NCBI GenBank assembly: GCA_029379225.1
Contig: JAQYWR010000005.1
Coordinates: 152,210 to 216,209 of the forward strand
Origin: Nostoc sp. S4
GTDB lineage: Bacteria > Cyanobacteriota > Cyanobacteriia > Cyanobacteriales > Nostocaceae
Length of the DNA: 64,000 nucleotides
Direction: 5' to 3'
The notes under the pieces are model-generated. The model was not told the origin of the DNA, did not search any database, and saw nothing but the letters and a program-made list of their open reading frames with translations. Positions 54,722 to 63,195 of this stretch are shown one piece after another. Numbering within the stretch: the first letter of the stretch is position 1; every line of letters begins with the position of its first letter. A program made the position numbers and the translations under genes.

Positions 54722-55240
54722 TTAATCTTCTCGACTTATCTTAGCTACTAATTCGGCGATGTTCATCTGTTCGTAGCGTTCAAAGGGTTGGTGAATCCAA
54801 GGGTTATCGGGCAGATAATCAACGTAATAATCGGGTGCTATAACTGAACAGGCTTTGTACCACAGTGTAGCGGTGCGAATTTCTTCAACGGAAAAATCAA
54901 TATTTTGTTTCAGCCAAGAAATAGTTTGCTGGAGTGTAATTCCAGAGTCTACTAAGTCATCTACTAAAAGAATGCGCGAACCTAACTTTTGGGCAGTCAT
55001 TGTTAAGTGACCGGAGATAATTAAATTATTTCTTTCTTGTTTACTAAGGCTACTGTAAGATGAGGTTGCTAAAATCGCCAGCGGTTGCTGGTATATGCGG
55101 GAGAGAATATCTCCAATTCGTAGTCCTCCTCTAGCAAGACAGATAATTTGGTCAAATTCCCAACCAGATTGATAAATCTGAATGGCCAGTTGTTCAATTT
55201 TTTGATGATAATTTGACCAAGAAACATAAAGGTCTGGCAT
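54722..55240 (-). CDS. Phosphoribosyltransferase (Gpt-like)
   Basis: A 172-residue type I phosphoribosyltransferase. The PRPP motif is ILLVDDLVDSGITL, with LARGGLRIGDILSRIYQQPL near the N-terminus and a purine-side segment at the C-terminus (YYVDYLPDNPWIHQPFERYE). The pattern matches cyanobacterial xanthine/guanine-type enzymes that salvage purine bases with PRPP, although base specificity is not certain. I use the ATG at 55240; a GTG three codons upstream is possible. It is divergent from the GPH-type symporter gene, which might import a nucleoside or sugar, but a functional link is not shown. Confidence 0.87.
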   Translation of the reverse strand: MPDLYVSWSNYHQKIEQLAIQIYQSGWEFDQIICLARGGLRIGDILSRIYQQPLAILATSSYSSLSKQERNNLIISGHLTMTAQKLGSRILLVDDLVDSGITLQQTISWLKQNIDFSVEEIRTATLWYKACSVIAPDYYVDYLPDNPWIHQPFERYEQMNIAELVAKISRED

Positions 55241-55317
55241 AAGTCTCACTTCAGTGGTAAACAGCTACTATTGAAGGCAAACGCAAACTTTTTATTTTAG
55301 TATGAGTGCAAATTATT

Positions 55318-56778
55318 ATGAATGATTCTATTGGTGATGGCAATGCCCAACGAAATCCTGTAAGTGAAAAACTGGATTTGAAAACAAAATTGGCTTACGG
55401 TGTAGGAGATTTAGGCCCGGCTGTTACTGCAAATATCTCTGTCTTTTTTCTGCTGGTTTTTTTTACTAATGTTGCTGGTATCCCAGCAGGTCTAGCTGGC
55501 AGTATTTTGATGATTGGCAAAATCTGGGATGGAATAAACGATCCGGTTGTCGGCTTTCTAACTGATAAAACGAAATCTCGTCGCTGGGGTCGTCGTCTTC
55601 CTTGGATGTTTTATGGGGCAATTCCCTTTGGGATTTTCTTCTTCTTGCAGTGGATTGTACCGCGTTTTAGTGCCCACCAGAGTAATAATATTTGGCCGTT
55701 GTTTTGGTATTACGTGGTGATTGGCGTAATATCTCAAGCGTTTTACACTGTTGTAAATTTGCCTTATACGGCAATGACTCCGGAATTAACTCAAGATTAC
55801 GACGAACGCACTAGCTTAAATAGCTTTCGCTTTACATTTTCCATTGGTGGCAGCATTTTGTCGTTGATTTTAACCCAAATTATTTTTTTTCTAATTAGCG
55901 ATCGCCAACAACAATATCTAGTTTTAGCAGGAATTTGTACAATAATTTCAATTTTGGCATTATATTGCTGTGTTTATGGAGTCCGCGATCGCATTCTGGC
56001 TTTTGAGGCCAAACGTATCCAAATTGAGGAACCTCCATCTCTCCCCTTTAACGAACAGTTAAAAATTGTCTTCACTAATCGAGCTTTTTTATTTGTTATT
56101 GGTATATATCTTTTTTCTTGGCTAGGCGTGCAAATCACAGCTAGCATTATTCCCTATTTTGTAGTCGATTGTATGCGCCTCAAGGAATCAGATGTGCCTA
56201 CATTAATGATTGCAGTCCAAGGAACTGCTTTGTTAATGCTATTTGTCTGGGGTGCATTAAGTAAAAAAGTTGGTAAAAAAATTGTTTATTTTCTGGGAAT
56301 GAGTTTATGGATTATAGCAGCCGCCGGATTATTTTTCTTGCAACCTGGTCAAATCGCTTTGATGTATTTTATGGCTGTTATGGCAGGTATTGGTGTGTCC
56401 ACAGCTTATTTAATTCCTTGGTCAATGATTCCAGATGTAATTGAATTAGATGAACTACAAACCGGACAACGTAGAGAAGGCATTTTTTATGGCTTTATGG
56501 TTTTACTACAAAAATTTGGTTTAGCTTTTGGGCTATTTTTAGTAGGAAATGCTTTGCAAATAGCCGGTTTTAAAGAAGCTGTAGTTGGACAAACTACACT
56601 ACCAATTCAACCGGAATCAGCACTGCTAGCTATCCGGATTGCCGTTGGGCCTATACCCACAATATGTTTGATTTTTGGCTTGATTTTAACGTATTTTTAC
56701 CCAATTACCCGCGAGATGCACGCAGAAATTATGCTGAAACTCAAAGAACGGGAAGAGAACACGGGGAATGAGGAGTAA
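55318..56778 (+). CDS. GPH-family sugar:cation symporter (MFS)
   Basis: A 486-residue transporter with twelve predicted helices. Family signatures: KLAYGVGDLGPAVTANISVF near the first helix, GKIWDGINDPVVGFLTDKTK and SRRWGRRLPWMFYGAIPFG in the first loop, and MTPELTQDYDERTSLNSFRF in the middle, all typical of the glycoside-pentoside-hexuronide group (MelB/XylP type). It should import a sugar or glycoside with H+ or Na+. The ATG at 55318 is taken; an upstream GTG is in frame. The substrate is not predictable; no hydrolase gene is linked. Confidence 0.92.
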   Translation: MNDSIGDGNAQRNPVSEKLDLKTKLAYGVGDLGPAVTANISVFFLLVFFTNVAGIPAGLAGSILMIGKIWDGINDPVVGFLTDKTKSRRWGRRLPWMFYGAIPFGIFFFLQWIVPRFSAHQSNNIWPLFWYYVVIGVISQAFYTVVNLPYTAMTPELTQDYDERTSLNSFRFTFSIGGSILSLILTQIIFFLISDRQQQYLVLAGICTIISILALYCCVYGVRDRILAFEAKRIQIEEPPSLPFNEQLKIVFTNRAFLFVIGIYLFSWLGVQITASIIPYFVVDCMRLKESDVPTLMIAVQGTALLMLFVWGALSKKVGKKIVYFLGMSLWIIAAAGLFFLQPGQIALMYFMAVMAGIGVSTAYLIPWSMIPDVIELDELQTGQRREGIFYGFMVLLQKFGLAFGLFLVGNALQIAGFKEAVVGQTTLPIQPESALLAIRIAVGPIPTICLIFGLILTYFYPITREMHAEIMLKLKEREENTGNEE

Positions 56779-57190
56779 GGACGAGGAGAATGACTAATGA
56801 ATAATGCCCACTGCCCTATGTTTTGTATCTGCGATCGCAAACTGACTTAACTTAAATATATACTTTTAGCAGAGGTAAATTCAAATACTCTATTTCATAT
56901 TTAAATAAATAGAAAGTATTAAGGACAATTTAACTCAGTCTTATCTATAGTCGTAATCAGTTTGTCAATTTATCAGTCCTTCTTGTTATAATAAATATGG
57001 CTTTATGGATTTGATTGCAAATGCTTCTAAATAAACATAAGTTTTCCATTTCCGCTTAAAAACTCCCTTGTCTTATTTCCACTTTTGGTAATGAGACAAA
57101 TTTTTATTTGATTTATTTTATCAGACGTGATTTTGTTATTGGAAATGGTGTAAATTATTAGTAACTGAAATATATTTTGTCTGGTTAGTA
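56779..57190. other. Gene-free gap upstream of the TIR genes
   Basis: AT-rich, with a repeat fragment at about 56770-56830 (GAGGAGAATGACTAATGA). It lies between the convergent symporter gene and the membrane TIR gene. No gene or strong hairpin is seen. Confidence 0.5.
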
Positions 57191-58282
57191 CTACCTATTA
57201 CAATTTAAATTACATTGACGAACTTGCGCTTTCAATCTAATGTAAGGCGAGTTTTTTTCAATCTTTGAGAAACGCTCTACTTTTAAGATAACTAGCTTTT
57301 CTCCTTTTTGAAGTTTAAGAATTGTTTTTCCAGATAAAGATTTTTCTTTCATTAGATTAATTTCATCTTTAATAGTTACGATTGTTCCAGGTGATGGAAT
57401 GATAGGAGGCGTAATACTAGGAAATTGTTTAGTATTTGATGGTTGAAGAATTAATTTTTTTCCGACAGATAAACTACCTGAGGTCTTATTAACCATACCT
57501 ATCCATATCCAGCCGATATGATTTACTGTTTTTATTGGATTTACTGCTGGTTGAGGTGCTGATGAAGGCATCTCTAATATATTAATTTTTTTTAAAATTA
57601 AAAGTATAAATATACTACCTATTAAAAGTAAAACAATTCGTTTTATAAAGATGTTACTGAATCTATCACGAGGACGAGACCGAGATGGTCTAAATAAGTA
57701 AGAATAGGTTAATGTTCCCACAAATAGAAAAACTTTTAGGGCAAACTTTGCAACAACTATTACAATTGCCCGAAGCGAACGCAGAATTTTTTTAATAAGG
57801 AAAGTAGAATCAGTAAGTTCCTCGACTATTTCTCGAATACCTGTACTAATATTTTTAAAAGCTTTATCATACGGTCTCCATTCAGTTATGGGTCTTTCAC
57901 CCTTTTCATCTTTAGGTAAAACTTTGACATTGGGAAATGCCTTTTTCCAAGAATCATCAACTGGACGAAGCAAAATAGTAATAACACGAGATGTTCTAGC
58001 TTTATGCTGTTCCATAGCTTGTTTCGCTAAAACATCCCAGTGGTAATCTGAAGTAGTAAAGTCAGAACTGATTAGCACTAAAATTATATCGGCCGTCTTT
58101 AAATTTGTATCAATCTCACTTTCCCATTCTTTACCTGGGCTAATCATTCTTTTGTGCCAATTAGTAATCATACCTTGCCGTTTCAAATTAATAAGGTGAT
58201 CCTCTAGTTTTTGCCGCATTTGTTCATCTTGAGTGGAGTTTGAGCAGCAATAAAAAACTTTAATAACCTTAGTATTTAGCAT
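57191..58282 (-). CDS. Membrane-anchored TIR-domain protein with altered active site
   Basis: A 363-residue protein. TIR domain at about 5-150 (KVIKVFYCCSNSTQDEQMRQ, ISPGKEWESEIDTNLKTADI, ILVLISSDF). Two hydrophobic helices follow (about 168-195 and 213-236), so both ends should be cytosolic. The C-terminal part (about 245-363) begins GWIWIGMVNKTSGSLSVGKK and holds an SH3-like segment (IPSPGTIVTIKDEINLMK). Compared with the neighbouring TIR protein, SDYCWDVE has become SDYHWDVL, losing the Glu expected to be catalytic and a conserved Cys. It is probably a non-enzymatic sensor or partner. Start ATG 58282; a GTG at 58294 is also in frame. Confidence 0.82.
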   Translation of the reverse strand: MLNTKVIKVFYCCSNSTQDEQMRQKLEDHLINLKRQGMITNWHKRMISPGKEWESEIDTNLKTADIILVLISSDFTTSDYHWDVLAKQAMEQHKARTSRVITILLRPVDDSWKKAFPNVKVLPKDEKGERPITEWRPYDKAFKNISTGIREIVEELTDSTFLIKKILRSLRAIVIVVAKFALKVFLFVGTLTYSYLFRPSRSRPRDRFSNIFIKRIVLLLIGSIFILLILKKINILEMPSSAPQPAVNPIKTVNHIGWIWIGMVNKTSGSLSVGKKLILQPSNTKQFPSITPPIIPSPGTIVTIKDEINLMKEKSLSGKTILKLQKGEKLVILKVERFSKIEKNSPYIRLKAQVRQCNLNCNR

Positions 58283-58389
58283 TGGTTTCAGCACCTAGTA
58301 GTATGAAAAAATAATTATTTCATACCATTTTTTGTTTAAATTTTTAATATTTTAGATAGCAAAAAATGTGAAGTTTAAGCAGTGAATTT

Positions 58390-58860
58390 CTACAAATTTA
58401 CTGCCAATTCTTTTACAACTAATCGGATACCTTCAGCAACACTTAAAAATGCTTTATCACGATTTCCCCACTCCTTAACAGGTTTGGCATTTTTGGGCAG
58501 GGCTTGAAGCTTTCCAAACGGTGCGCTTTTCCAATCAACAAAGTCAAGAATTACAGGAATAACTCTAGCTTCTTTCGCTTCGTGTCGTTCCATTGCCCGT
58601 TTGACTTCAACATCCCAGCAATAATCTGAAGCTATAAAATCTGGGCTTATAAGCAGCAAAATTATATGAGATGAATCTAAGTGAGTATCTATCTCATTTT
58701 GCCATTCTTTTCCTGCTCCAATTTTGCGATCATGCCATCCTGTAATCACTCCTTCCCTCTTTAAAAGAGTGAGATGCTTTTCTAGTTTGTCTCGAAGTTT
58801 TTCATCTTCATGAGCATAAGAATAAAACACTTCAATAACTTGGTGAGGTTGCACTAGCAT
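58390..58860 (-). CDS. TIR-domain protein
   Basis: A 156-residue stand-alone TIR protein: VIEVFYSYAHEDEKLRDKLE (first strand and BB-loop region), GVITGWHDRKIGAGKEWQNE, SSHIILLLISPDFIASDYCW and DVEVKRAMERHEAKEARVIP. The Glu85 in SDYCWDVE is positioned as the likely NAD-cleaving residue of bacterial TIR enzymes. It is very similar to the TIR domain of the following gene, 107 bp downstream on the same strand, so the pair is probably a duplication within one operon. Many such cyanobacterial proteins belong to defence or death systems, but no other defence gene (e.g. a ThsA) is adjacent. Confidence 0.87.
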   Translation of the reverse strand: MLVQPHQVIEVFYSYAHEDEKLRDKLEKHLTLLKREGVITGWHDRKIGAGKEWQNEIDTHLDSSHIILLLISPDFIASDYCWDVEVKRAMERHEAKEARVIPVILDFVDWKSAPFGKLQALPKNAKPVKEWGNRDKAFLSVAEGIRLVVKELAVNL

Positions 58861-59034
58861 AAACTTGTTTATAACTCAAAATTTTTAAAGTAGTTTTCAA
58901 TTTTATTAAAGTTGTTTGCTAAAACTTACTGCTTTTATTTAAAGATATAAGCCATCACAATAATAGTTTTAATTTTGACAATACTACTTTGTAATACTCT
59001 ACCATAAAGCATTATTAAAGTAATAACTGTTGTT

Positions 59035-60081
59035 TCATCTAGTTAAACTCTTTACTGAAACTATTCTCTCAGCTTCATCTACCTTAATCTGCGCTAATCC
59101 AAACTGTTGAATTACCCCAGCATTCGTAATCAAATGACTACTCACCTCAGCTACCTGATAATGACTTGCTTGTGAAGCTAAAGCAGCAGGTAATAATAAT
59201 TGGTCTGCTAAGTGTTCATCCACTGGTGCGCCTGTATGATGAAACTCAAGTAGTTGCTGACAAGCAATCTCTGCAACTGTCTCCGCTGATAACCGCAAAC
59301 GCCCAAATCCACCAAAACCAGCTAGGCTGTTCTGATACTCAGCAGTCAGAAAAATACCTGCCCCAGGTGCGATACCTTTTTCTCGCAACGCTTGTACGGT
59401 AACTTTTAAATGTGCTTCCCTTAAAAAATTTTCGGCACGATTGGCCATTCGTTGGGGAATATGAGAAGGTAATTCCGTCACTACTGCAACTCCCCGCACT
59501 TGCTGTAAATTTCCTCTCTCCAATAAGTTGATTCCGCCAAGTTGAGTACTACCACTGACTTGTAACTCTATTTCTCCGCCACCTTGGGGATACCAACCCC
59601 AAGCACCTAACTTGACTTTTGCTTCTACTCCCATGCGTTGCAATATCCGCAGATAAACTTGCTGAATGTATGTGACTGTGGGGCTAAAGTTTACATGAGT
59701 TCCACCTTTGAGTGTTACTTGAGAATTGCCAGATGCTAATGCTAAAGGTAAGAGAATTGTCTGGAGAATTAAAGCGATCGCACCCGCAGAACCACCAGGT
59801 TGTGCTTTACTAACATCAAAGGCATAAGTTCCAGCTTGTACGGCACTACCTGGGATGAATTCCAGCAGCATTGAACCCAAAGTATCACCCCGTAGTTGGG
59901 CATTACAAATTCTAGCTGCGGCACGAACGGCTGTTAAATGCTGTGGTGCTAATCCTGGCTTTTTACGTCCGGCGCGAATACCTGCAATCCGTATGGGTTC
60001 GCCAGTGATAGCGGCTAGACTTAAGGAAGTGCGAAGAACTTGTCCGCCTCCCTCTCCATAAGAACCATCTATTTCAATCAT
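59035..60081 (-). CDS. rtcA: RNA 3'-terminal phosphate cyclase
   Basis: A 348-residue RtcA, which converts RNA 3'-phosphates to 2',3'-cyclic phosphates with ATP. Features: IEIDGSYGEGGGQVLRTSLS at the N-terminus, RAGRKKPGLAPQHL, AQPGGSAGAIALILQT, the KGGTHVNFSPTVTY block, GWYPQGGGEIELQV and, near the C-terminus, HLADQLLLPAALAS and SSHLITNAGVIQQF, where the covalent-AMP His is expected. I use the ATG at 60081 (MIEIDGSYGEGGG); the upstream in-frame part to 60156 lacks family similarity. No RtcB or RtcR gene is next to it. Complete and ordinary. Confidence 0.95.
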   Translation of the reverse strand: MIEIDGSYGEGGGQVLRTSLSLAAITGEPIRIAGIRAGRKKPGLAPQHLTAVRAAARICNAQLRGDTLGSMLLEFIPGSAVQAGTYAFDVSKAQPGGSAGAIALILQTILLPLALASGNSQVTLKGGTHVNFSPTVTYIQQVYLRILQRMGVEAKVKLGAWGWYPQGGGEIELQVSGSTQLGGINLLERGNLQQVRGVAVVTELPSHIPQRMANRAENFLREAHLKVTVQALREKGIAPGAGIFLTAEYQNSLAGFGGFGRLRLSAETVAEIACQQLLEFHHTGAPVDEHLADQLLLPAALASQASHYQVAEVSSHLITNAGVIQQFGLAQIKVDEAERIVSVKSLTR

Positions 60082-60384
60082 GGGTGAGTTTGGGATGTTG
60101 TTTTGGGTTTTCCCCAGACTCTGGAAATTAAAGCATAGATAATGTATAGAATTCACAATTCATAATTGAGAATTTAGAATTCAATTTTTAAATTTTAATT
60201 GGATAACTTTGCTTTTTCCAAGATTCATTAACCTATAGAGGTCTATAGGAATCATATTTGATTTATGAAAAAGACTACGAGATAATACGGAGGAATATAT
60301 CTGTCTAACAGCGAACAATGATAAACTAGAATCTACAGGCTGCGATACCTTCGGTAAGCTTTGCTAACGCAGAACTACAAGAAT

Positions 60385-60513
60385 TTAAGGAGCTTGCAAA
60401 CCCAGGACAATATCCTGTCGTGGTACTCCCTTCATCACTAATTCTTCTGCTGGATTGCGATCGGTTAAATTCTGTTGCAGCCAGATTTTGCCATCTTTAA
60501 TATTAAAATGCAT
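60385..60513 (-). pseudogene. XisI-family (fdxN-element excision controlling factor) fragment
   Basis: Forty-two codons read MHFNIKDGKIWLQQNLTDRN, then PAEELVMKGVPRQDIVLGLQ, AP and stop. This matches the C-terminal third of XisI-type proteins (HxDIKDGKIWIQxNxTE...ELVxxGVPKEDIVLGF). The upstream N-terminal half is absent and no XisH gene is near. XisI with XisH controls excision of a nitrogen-fixation element in Anabaena; other copies have unknown roles. The flanks (60082-60384) hold only AT-rich sequence and a dispersed-repeat fragment near 60340. Confidence 0.75.
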
Positions 60514-60582
60514 TTTACCTGTAAAGCAGTTACACTCTAACAGTTGAGCCGATAATTAGAATTATTGGGTAGACTTCAAAGC

Positions 60583-60813
60583 ATGAGTGAAACTGCCGAA
60601 AAACTTAAACTCGAACTTTCTCAGCTTTCTGCAAAAGAACGTGCTGAAATTGCCTACTTTTTAATTCACTCTCTAGATGAGGGGATAGACGATCGTGTAG
60701 AAACTGCTTGGGATGAGGAATCAACTCAACGATTAGAGGATATTAATCGTAAAACAGCTATTGGAGAACCATCATTTCAAGTTTTTTCAGAGTTACGAGA
60801 AAAGTATTCGTGA
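60583..60813 (+). CDS. Addiction-module antitoxin-like protein (PF09720 type)
   Basis: A 76-residue protein, MSETAEKLKLELSQLSAKER then AEIAYFLIHSLDEGIDDRVE, with a C-terminal WDEESTQRLEDINRKTAIGE. Putative antitoxins of this type usually sit next to a RelE/ParE toxin gene. Here, after the stop, only a short open stretch follows (VKFLEFFCI, stop), so no intact toxin is present downstream. The ATG at 60583 is used. It may be an orphan left by decay of the module, or it may act with an unlinked toxin. Confidence 0.75.
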   Translation: MSETAEKLKLELSQLSAKERAEIAYFLIHSLDEGIDDRVETAWDEESTQRLEDINRKTAIGEPSFQVFSELREKYS

Positions 60814-60844
60814 AATTTTTAGAATTTTTTTGTATATAATCGAA

Positions 60845-61039
60845 ATGACACCAAATATTACTGTAAAATATCAAGTTCTCAAGGCAGTGGAAGAAATGCC
60901 ACAGAATGTTACCTTTAAAGAAGTACTGGAGCGTCTTTATTTTCTATATAAAGTGCATCAAGGTTTACAACAAATCGATGTTGGTAATGTTGTGTCACAT
61001 GAAGAAGCCAAAAAGCAAATTAAGACATGGCACAAATAA
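60845..61039 (+). CDS. Small antitoxin-like protein paired with a broken RelE/ParE toxin
   Basis: A 64-residue protein, MTPNITVKYQVLKAVEEMPQ then NVTFKEVLERLYFLYKVHQG, ending HEEAKKQIKTWHK, typical of the short antitoxins in cyanobacterial RelE/ParE pairs. Its stop codon overlaps the toxin start (61027) by 13 bp, as expected for a translationally coupled pair. The upstream in-frame region beginning at 60761 is the shadow of the previous gene. The gene is intact although its toxin partner is interrupted by a stop codon. Confidence 0.75.
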   Translation: MTPNITVKYQVLKAVEEMPQNVTFKEVLERLYFLYKVHQGLQQIDVGNVVSHEEAKKQIKTWHK

Positions 61040-61317
61040 ACTGGACAAATCAAGCTTTAGCTGATTTAGAAGCAATAGGTGATTTTATTGCGCGAGATGC
61101 ACCAAGTTTTGCTCAGGTATTTGTGAATAGAGTATTTTTATCTGTAGAACGTTTAGAAAAGTTTCCATAATCGGGACGTATAGTGCCAGAAATTAGTCAA
61201 GATAATATTAGAGAGATTATCTTTGGTAGTTATTGTATTGTTTATTTAGTAAATAGCGATCGCATAAATATTTCAATTATTTTTTATTCATCTAAGCAGC
61301 TTAAAGCTTCTGATTGA
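61027..61317 (+). pseudogene. RelE/ParE-family toxin with an in-frame stop
   Basis: Ninety-seven codons read MAQINWTNQALADLEAIGDF, IARDAPSFAQVFVNRVFLSV, ERLEKFP, stop, SGRIVPEISQDNIREIIFGS, YCIVYLVNSDRINISIIFYS and end KASD. Apart from the TAA at 61168-61170, where the family usually has Gln or Glu (FPQSGRIVPE), the frame is whole. One nonsense change has disabled the toxin, and the coupled antitoxin is still intact. Confidence 0.87.
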
Positions 61318-61444
61318 TTTAGCAAGATTGGTGATGAAATCTAAGCTAGATTGGCAACATCTTTGTTGGGTTTCATTCCTCAACCCAAAAAATATCCGGA
61401 CAGCTTACAATTAAATTTTTTTAAGGCTAATCTCAAATGCTAAT

Positions 61445-62687
61445 AGGACTTACGCAACTGGTACAATGCGATCGCTCTTTTATAGTACGCTTGTATTATT
61501 TAAGCGATTCCAAAAGCTTTGTATTCGCTTTTAAAATTGCTTGATTTGAAGCCTGATTGAAATATTCATGAGAAAATAACTAGAGGGTGTATTAAATAAA
61601 TTTTGCTCATCGTAATGAGATTTACTAAACTTAATTACTGCCAGTACTTGCTCAGTAGTCAAATCAATTATACGATTACAAATTTAGCGTCACATTTAGA
61701 GCAGATTAGTCATGAGAAAATTAACCGTTATTTAAAAACCGAAAAATTAACGCCTCGGCTTCTTTGGGATAATGTTAAAGATTTCATTGAAACTGATGCT
61801 GAGGCATAGATAATTTTTGATGACACAGTAATTGATAAAAGATACTCAGAAGAAATAGAATTAGCCCGTTGGCAGTATAGTGGTAATGAACATGGTGTGC
61901 TTCGAGGTATAGGTTTAATTAGTTGTGTATATGTTAATGAGAAAGTGGGTAAATTTTGGATAACAGATTATCGTATATACGACCCATCATCAGATGGCAA
62001 GACAAAGATAGACCATGTATAAGATATGCTGCAAAGTCTTATTTACCATAAGTCCTTGCCTTTTAGTAGAGTTTTAATGGATTCGTGGTACGCGACAAAT
62101 AAATTAATGTTATATATTGACAGTCTAGATAAATATTATTATTGCCCGGTGAAACGTAACCGACTTGTTGATGACAGTGAAGGTAAAGAAGATTAGAAAA
62201 AAATTGAAAATTTATTGTGGAATGAAACTGAACTAAAATCAGGTAAAATAATTAAAATCAAGAAATTCCCTGGTGGGAAAAAAGTGAAACTATTCCGGGT
62301 AACTGTCTCTACCGACAGAACGGATTTTATCGCTACCAACGATTTAACTCAAGTTTCTACGGACGTTGTACAACAAGTGTGTAAGCAACGATTGCAAGTT
62401 GAGGAGTTTCATCGAGAATTAAAACAATTGACTGGTATTTAATCATGCCAATGCCGCAAAGGTCGTATTCAAAGAAACCATATTGCTTGCGCCATATTGG
62501 TTTGGCTTCGGCTCAAAGATGTAGCGTCTAAAACTGGTCAAACAATTTATCACATTAAGCACTCTTTGCTGTCAAATTATTTAGTTCAGCAACTAAAACG
62601 TCCCGATATTCCCATGTTTATCGCCTAGTCGTTTGGCGCCGGGCACGGCTACACCGTGCCCTCACTTGTGACAGTTGCGTAAGTCCT
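61445..62687 (+). mobile_element. IS701-type insertion sequence, dead
   Basis: A 1243-bp element bounded by perfect 16-bp inverted repeats: AGGACTTACGCAACTG at 61445-61460 and CAGTTGCGTAAGTCCT at 62672-62687. It contains one decayed transposase gene. The right end lies at the point where the sulfurtransferase gene on the minus strand loses similarity. Direct repeats do not match at the two ends, so a deletion or rearrangement followed insertion. Confidence 0.87.
61615..62628 (+). pseudogene. IS701-family transposase with in-frame stops only
   Basis: A single unbroken frame of 338 codons from ATG 61615 to the TAG at 62626 reads MRFTKLNYCQYLLSSQINYT, IIFDDTVIDKRYSEEIELAR (first Asp), SLPFSRVLMDSWYATNKLML (second Asp), VSTDRTDFIATNDLTQVSTD, and LQVEEFHRELKQLTGI (Glu region). 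Four stop codons interrupt it (TAG 61807, TAA near 62020, TAG near 62194, TAA near 62440), each at a place where the family has a residue such as Gln or Glu. No frameshift is needed. Confidence 0.88.
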
Positions 62688-63097
62688 GATTCTGTTGGCG
62701 TTAAAAATCCTGACTCTATGGCTACTGGACGACCTTCAGACAGCCATTTTTGATAACCACCGTTGAGGACACGTACATCACTGTGACCAAAGACTTTGAA
62801 AAGCCAAAATAACCATGCGCCTGTTCCAGGGAAATCACCATAAGTAATCACAGTGGTATTATCTGTAATCCCAGATTTTTCCAAGAGTTTTTGCCAAGCA
62901 ACTGGGTCAAAATTAATCCGGTAATCAGGTAGCAAGAGGTCAGTAGTAATATTCCAGAACATAGCGCCGGGAATATGACCAGTGCTATATGTCTGTGGAT
63001 TCATGTCTGCTTGAATCAAACGGATATTACAGTGATTCAGGTGTTCAAAGAGCCACTGGGTATCGACAAGTATATTGCTGTGCGTATATTGGGACAT
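62688..63097 (-). pseudogene. Thiosulfate sulfurtransferase (rhodanese), truncated after the first domain
   Basis: On the minus strand, MSQYTHSNILVDTQWLFEHL begins the first rhodanese domain, followed by AGHIPGAMFWNITTDLLL-like sequence (STGHIPGAMFWNITTDLLL), ITDNTTVITYGDF and RVLNGGYQKWLSEGRPV, then LTPTESG, where it meets the IS701 repeat. The catalytic Cys of two-domain rhodaneses lies in the second domain (CRxGxxS), which is absent, so the product cannot transfer sulfur. GGAAGAAT precedes the ATG at 63097. The open frame carries on about 20 codons into the IS sequence. It is divergent from the LuxR-type gene. Confidence 0.87.
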
Positions 63098-63195
63098 TTT
63101 ATTCTTCCCGATCTTGCAATTGTTATGCAAGTAGAATAATGTCTGTATTCTGACCATGCCTAGTCCTCGAACGAGTACATTTTGCAGCTAAGATT

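Noticed and set aside
61615..62628. Reassigned stop codons in the IS701 transposase
   Set aside because: Both TAG and TAA occur in the frame, while neighbouring intact genes use TAA and TAG as normal stops.
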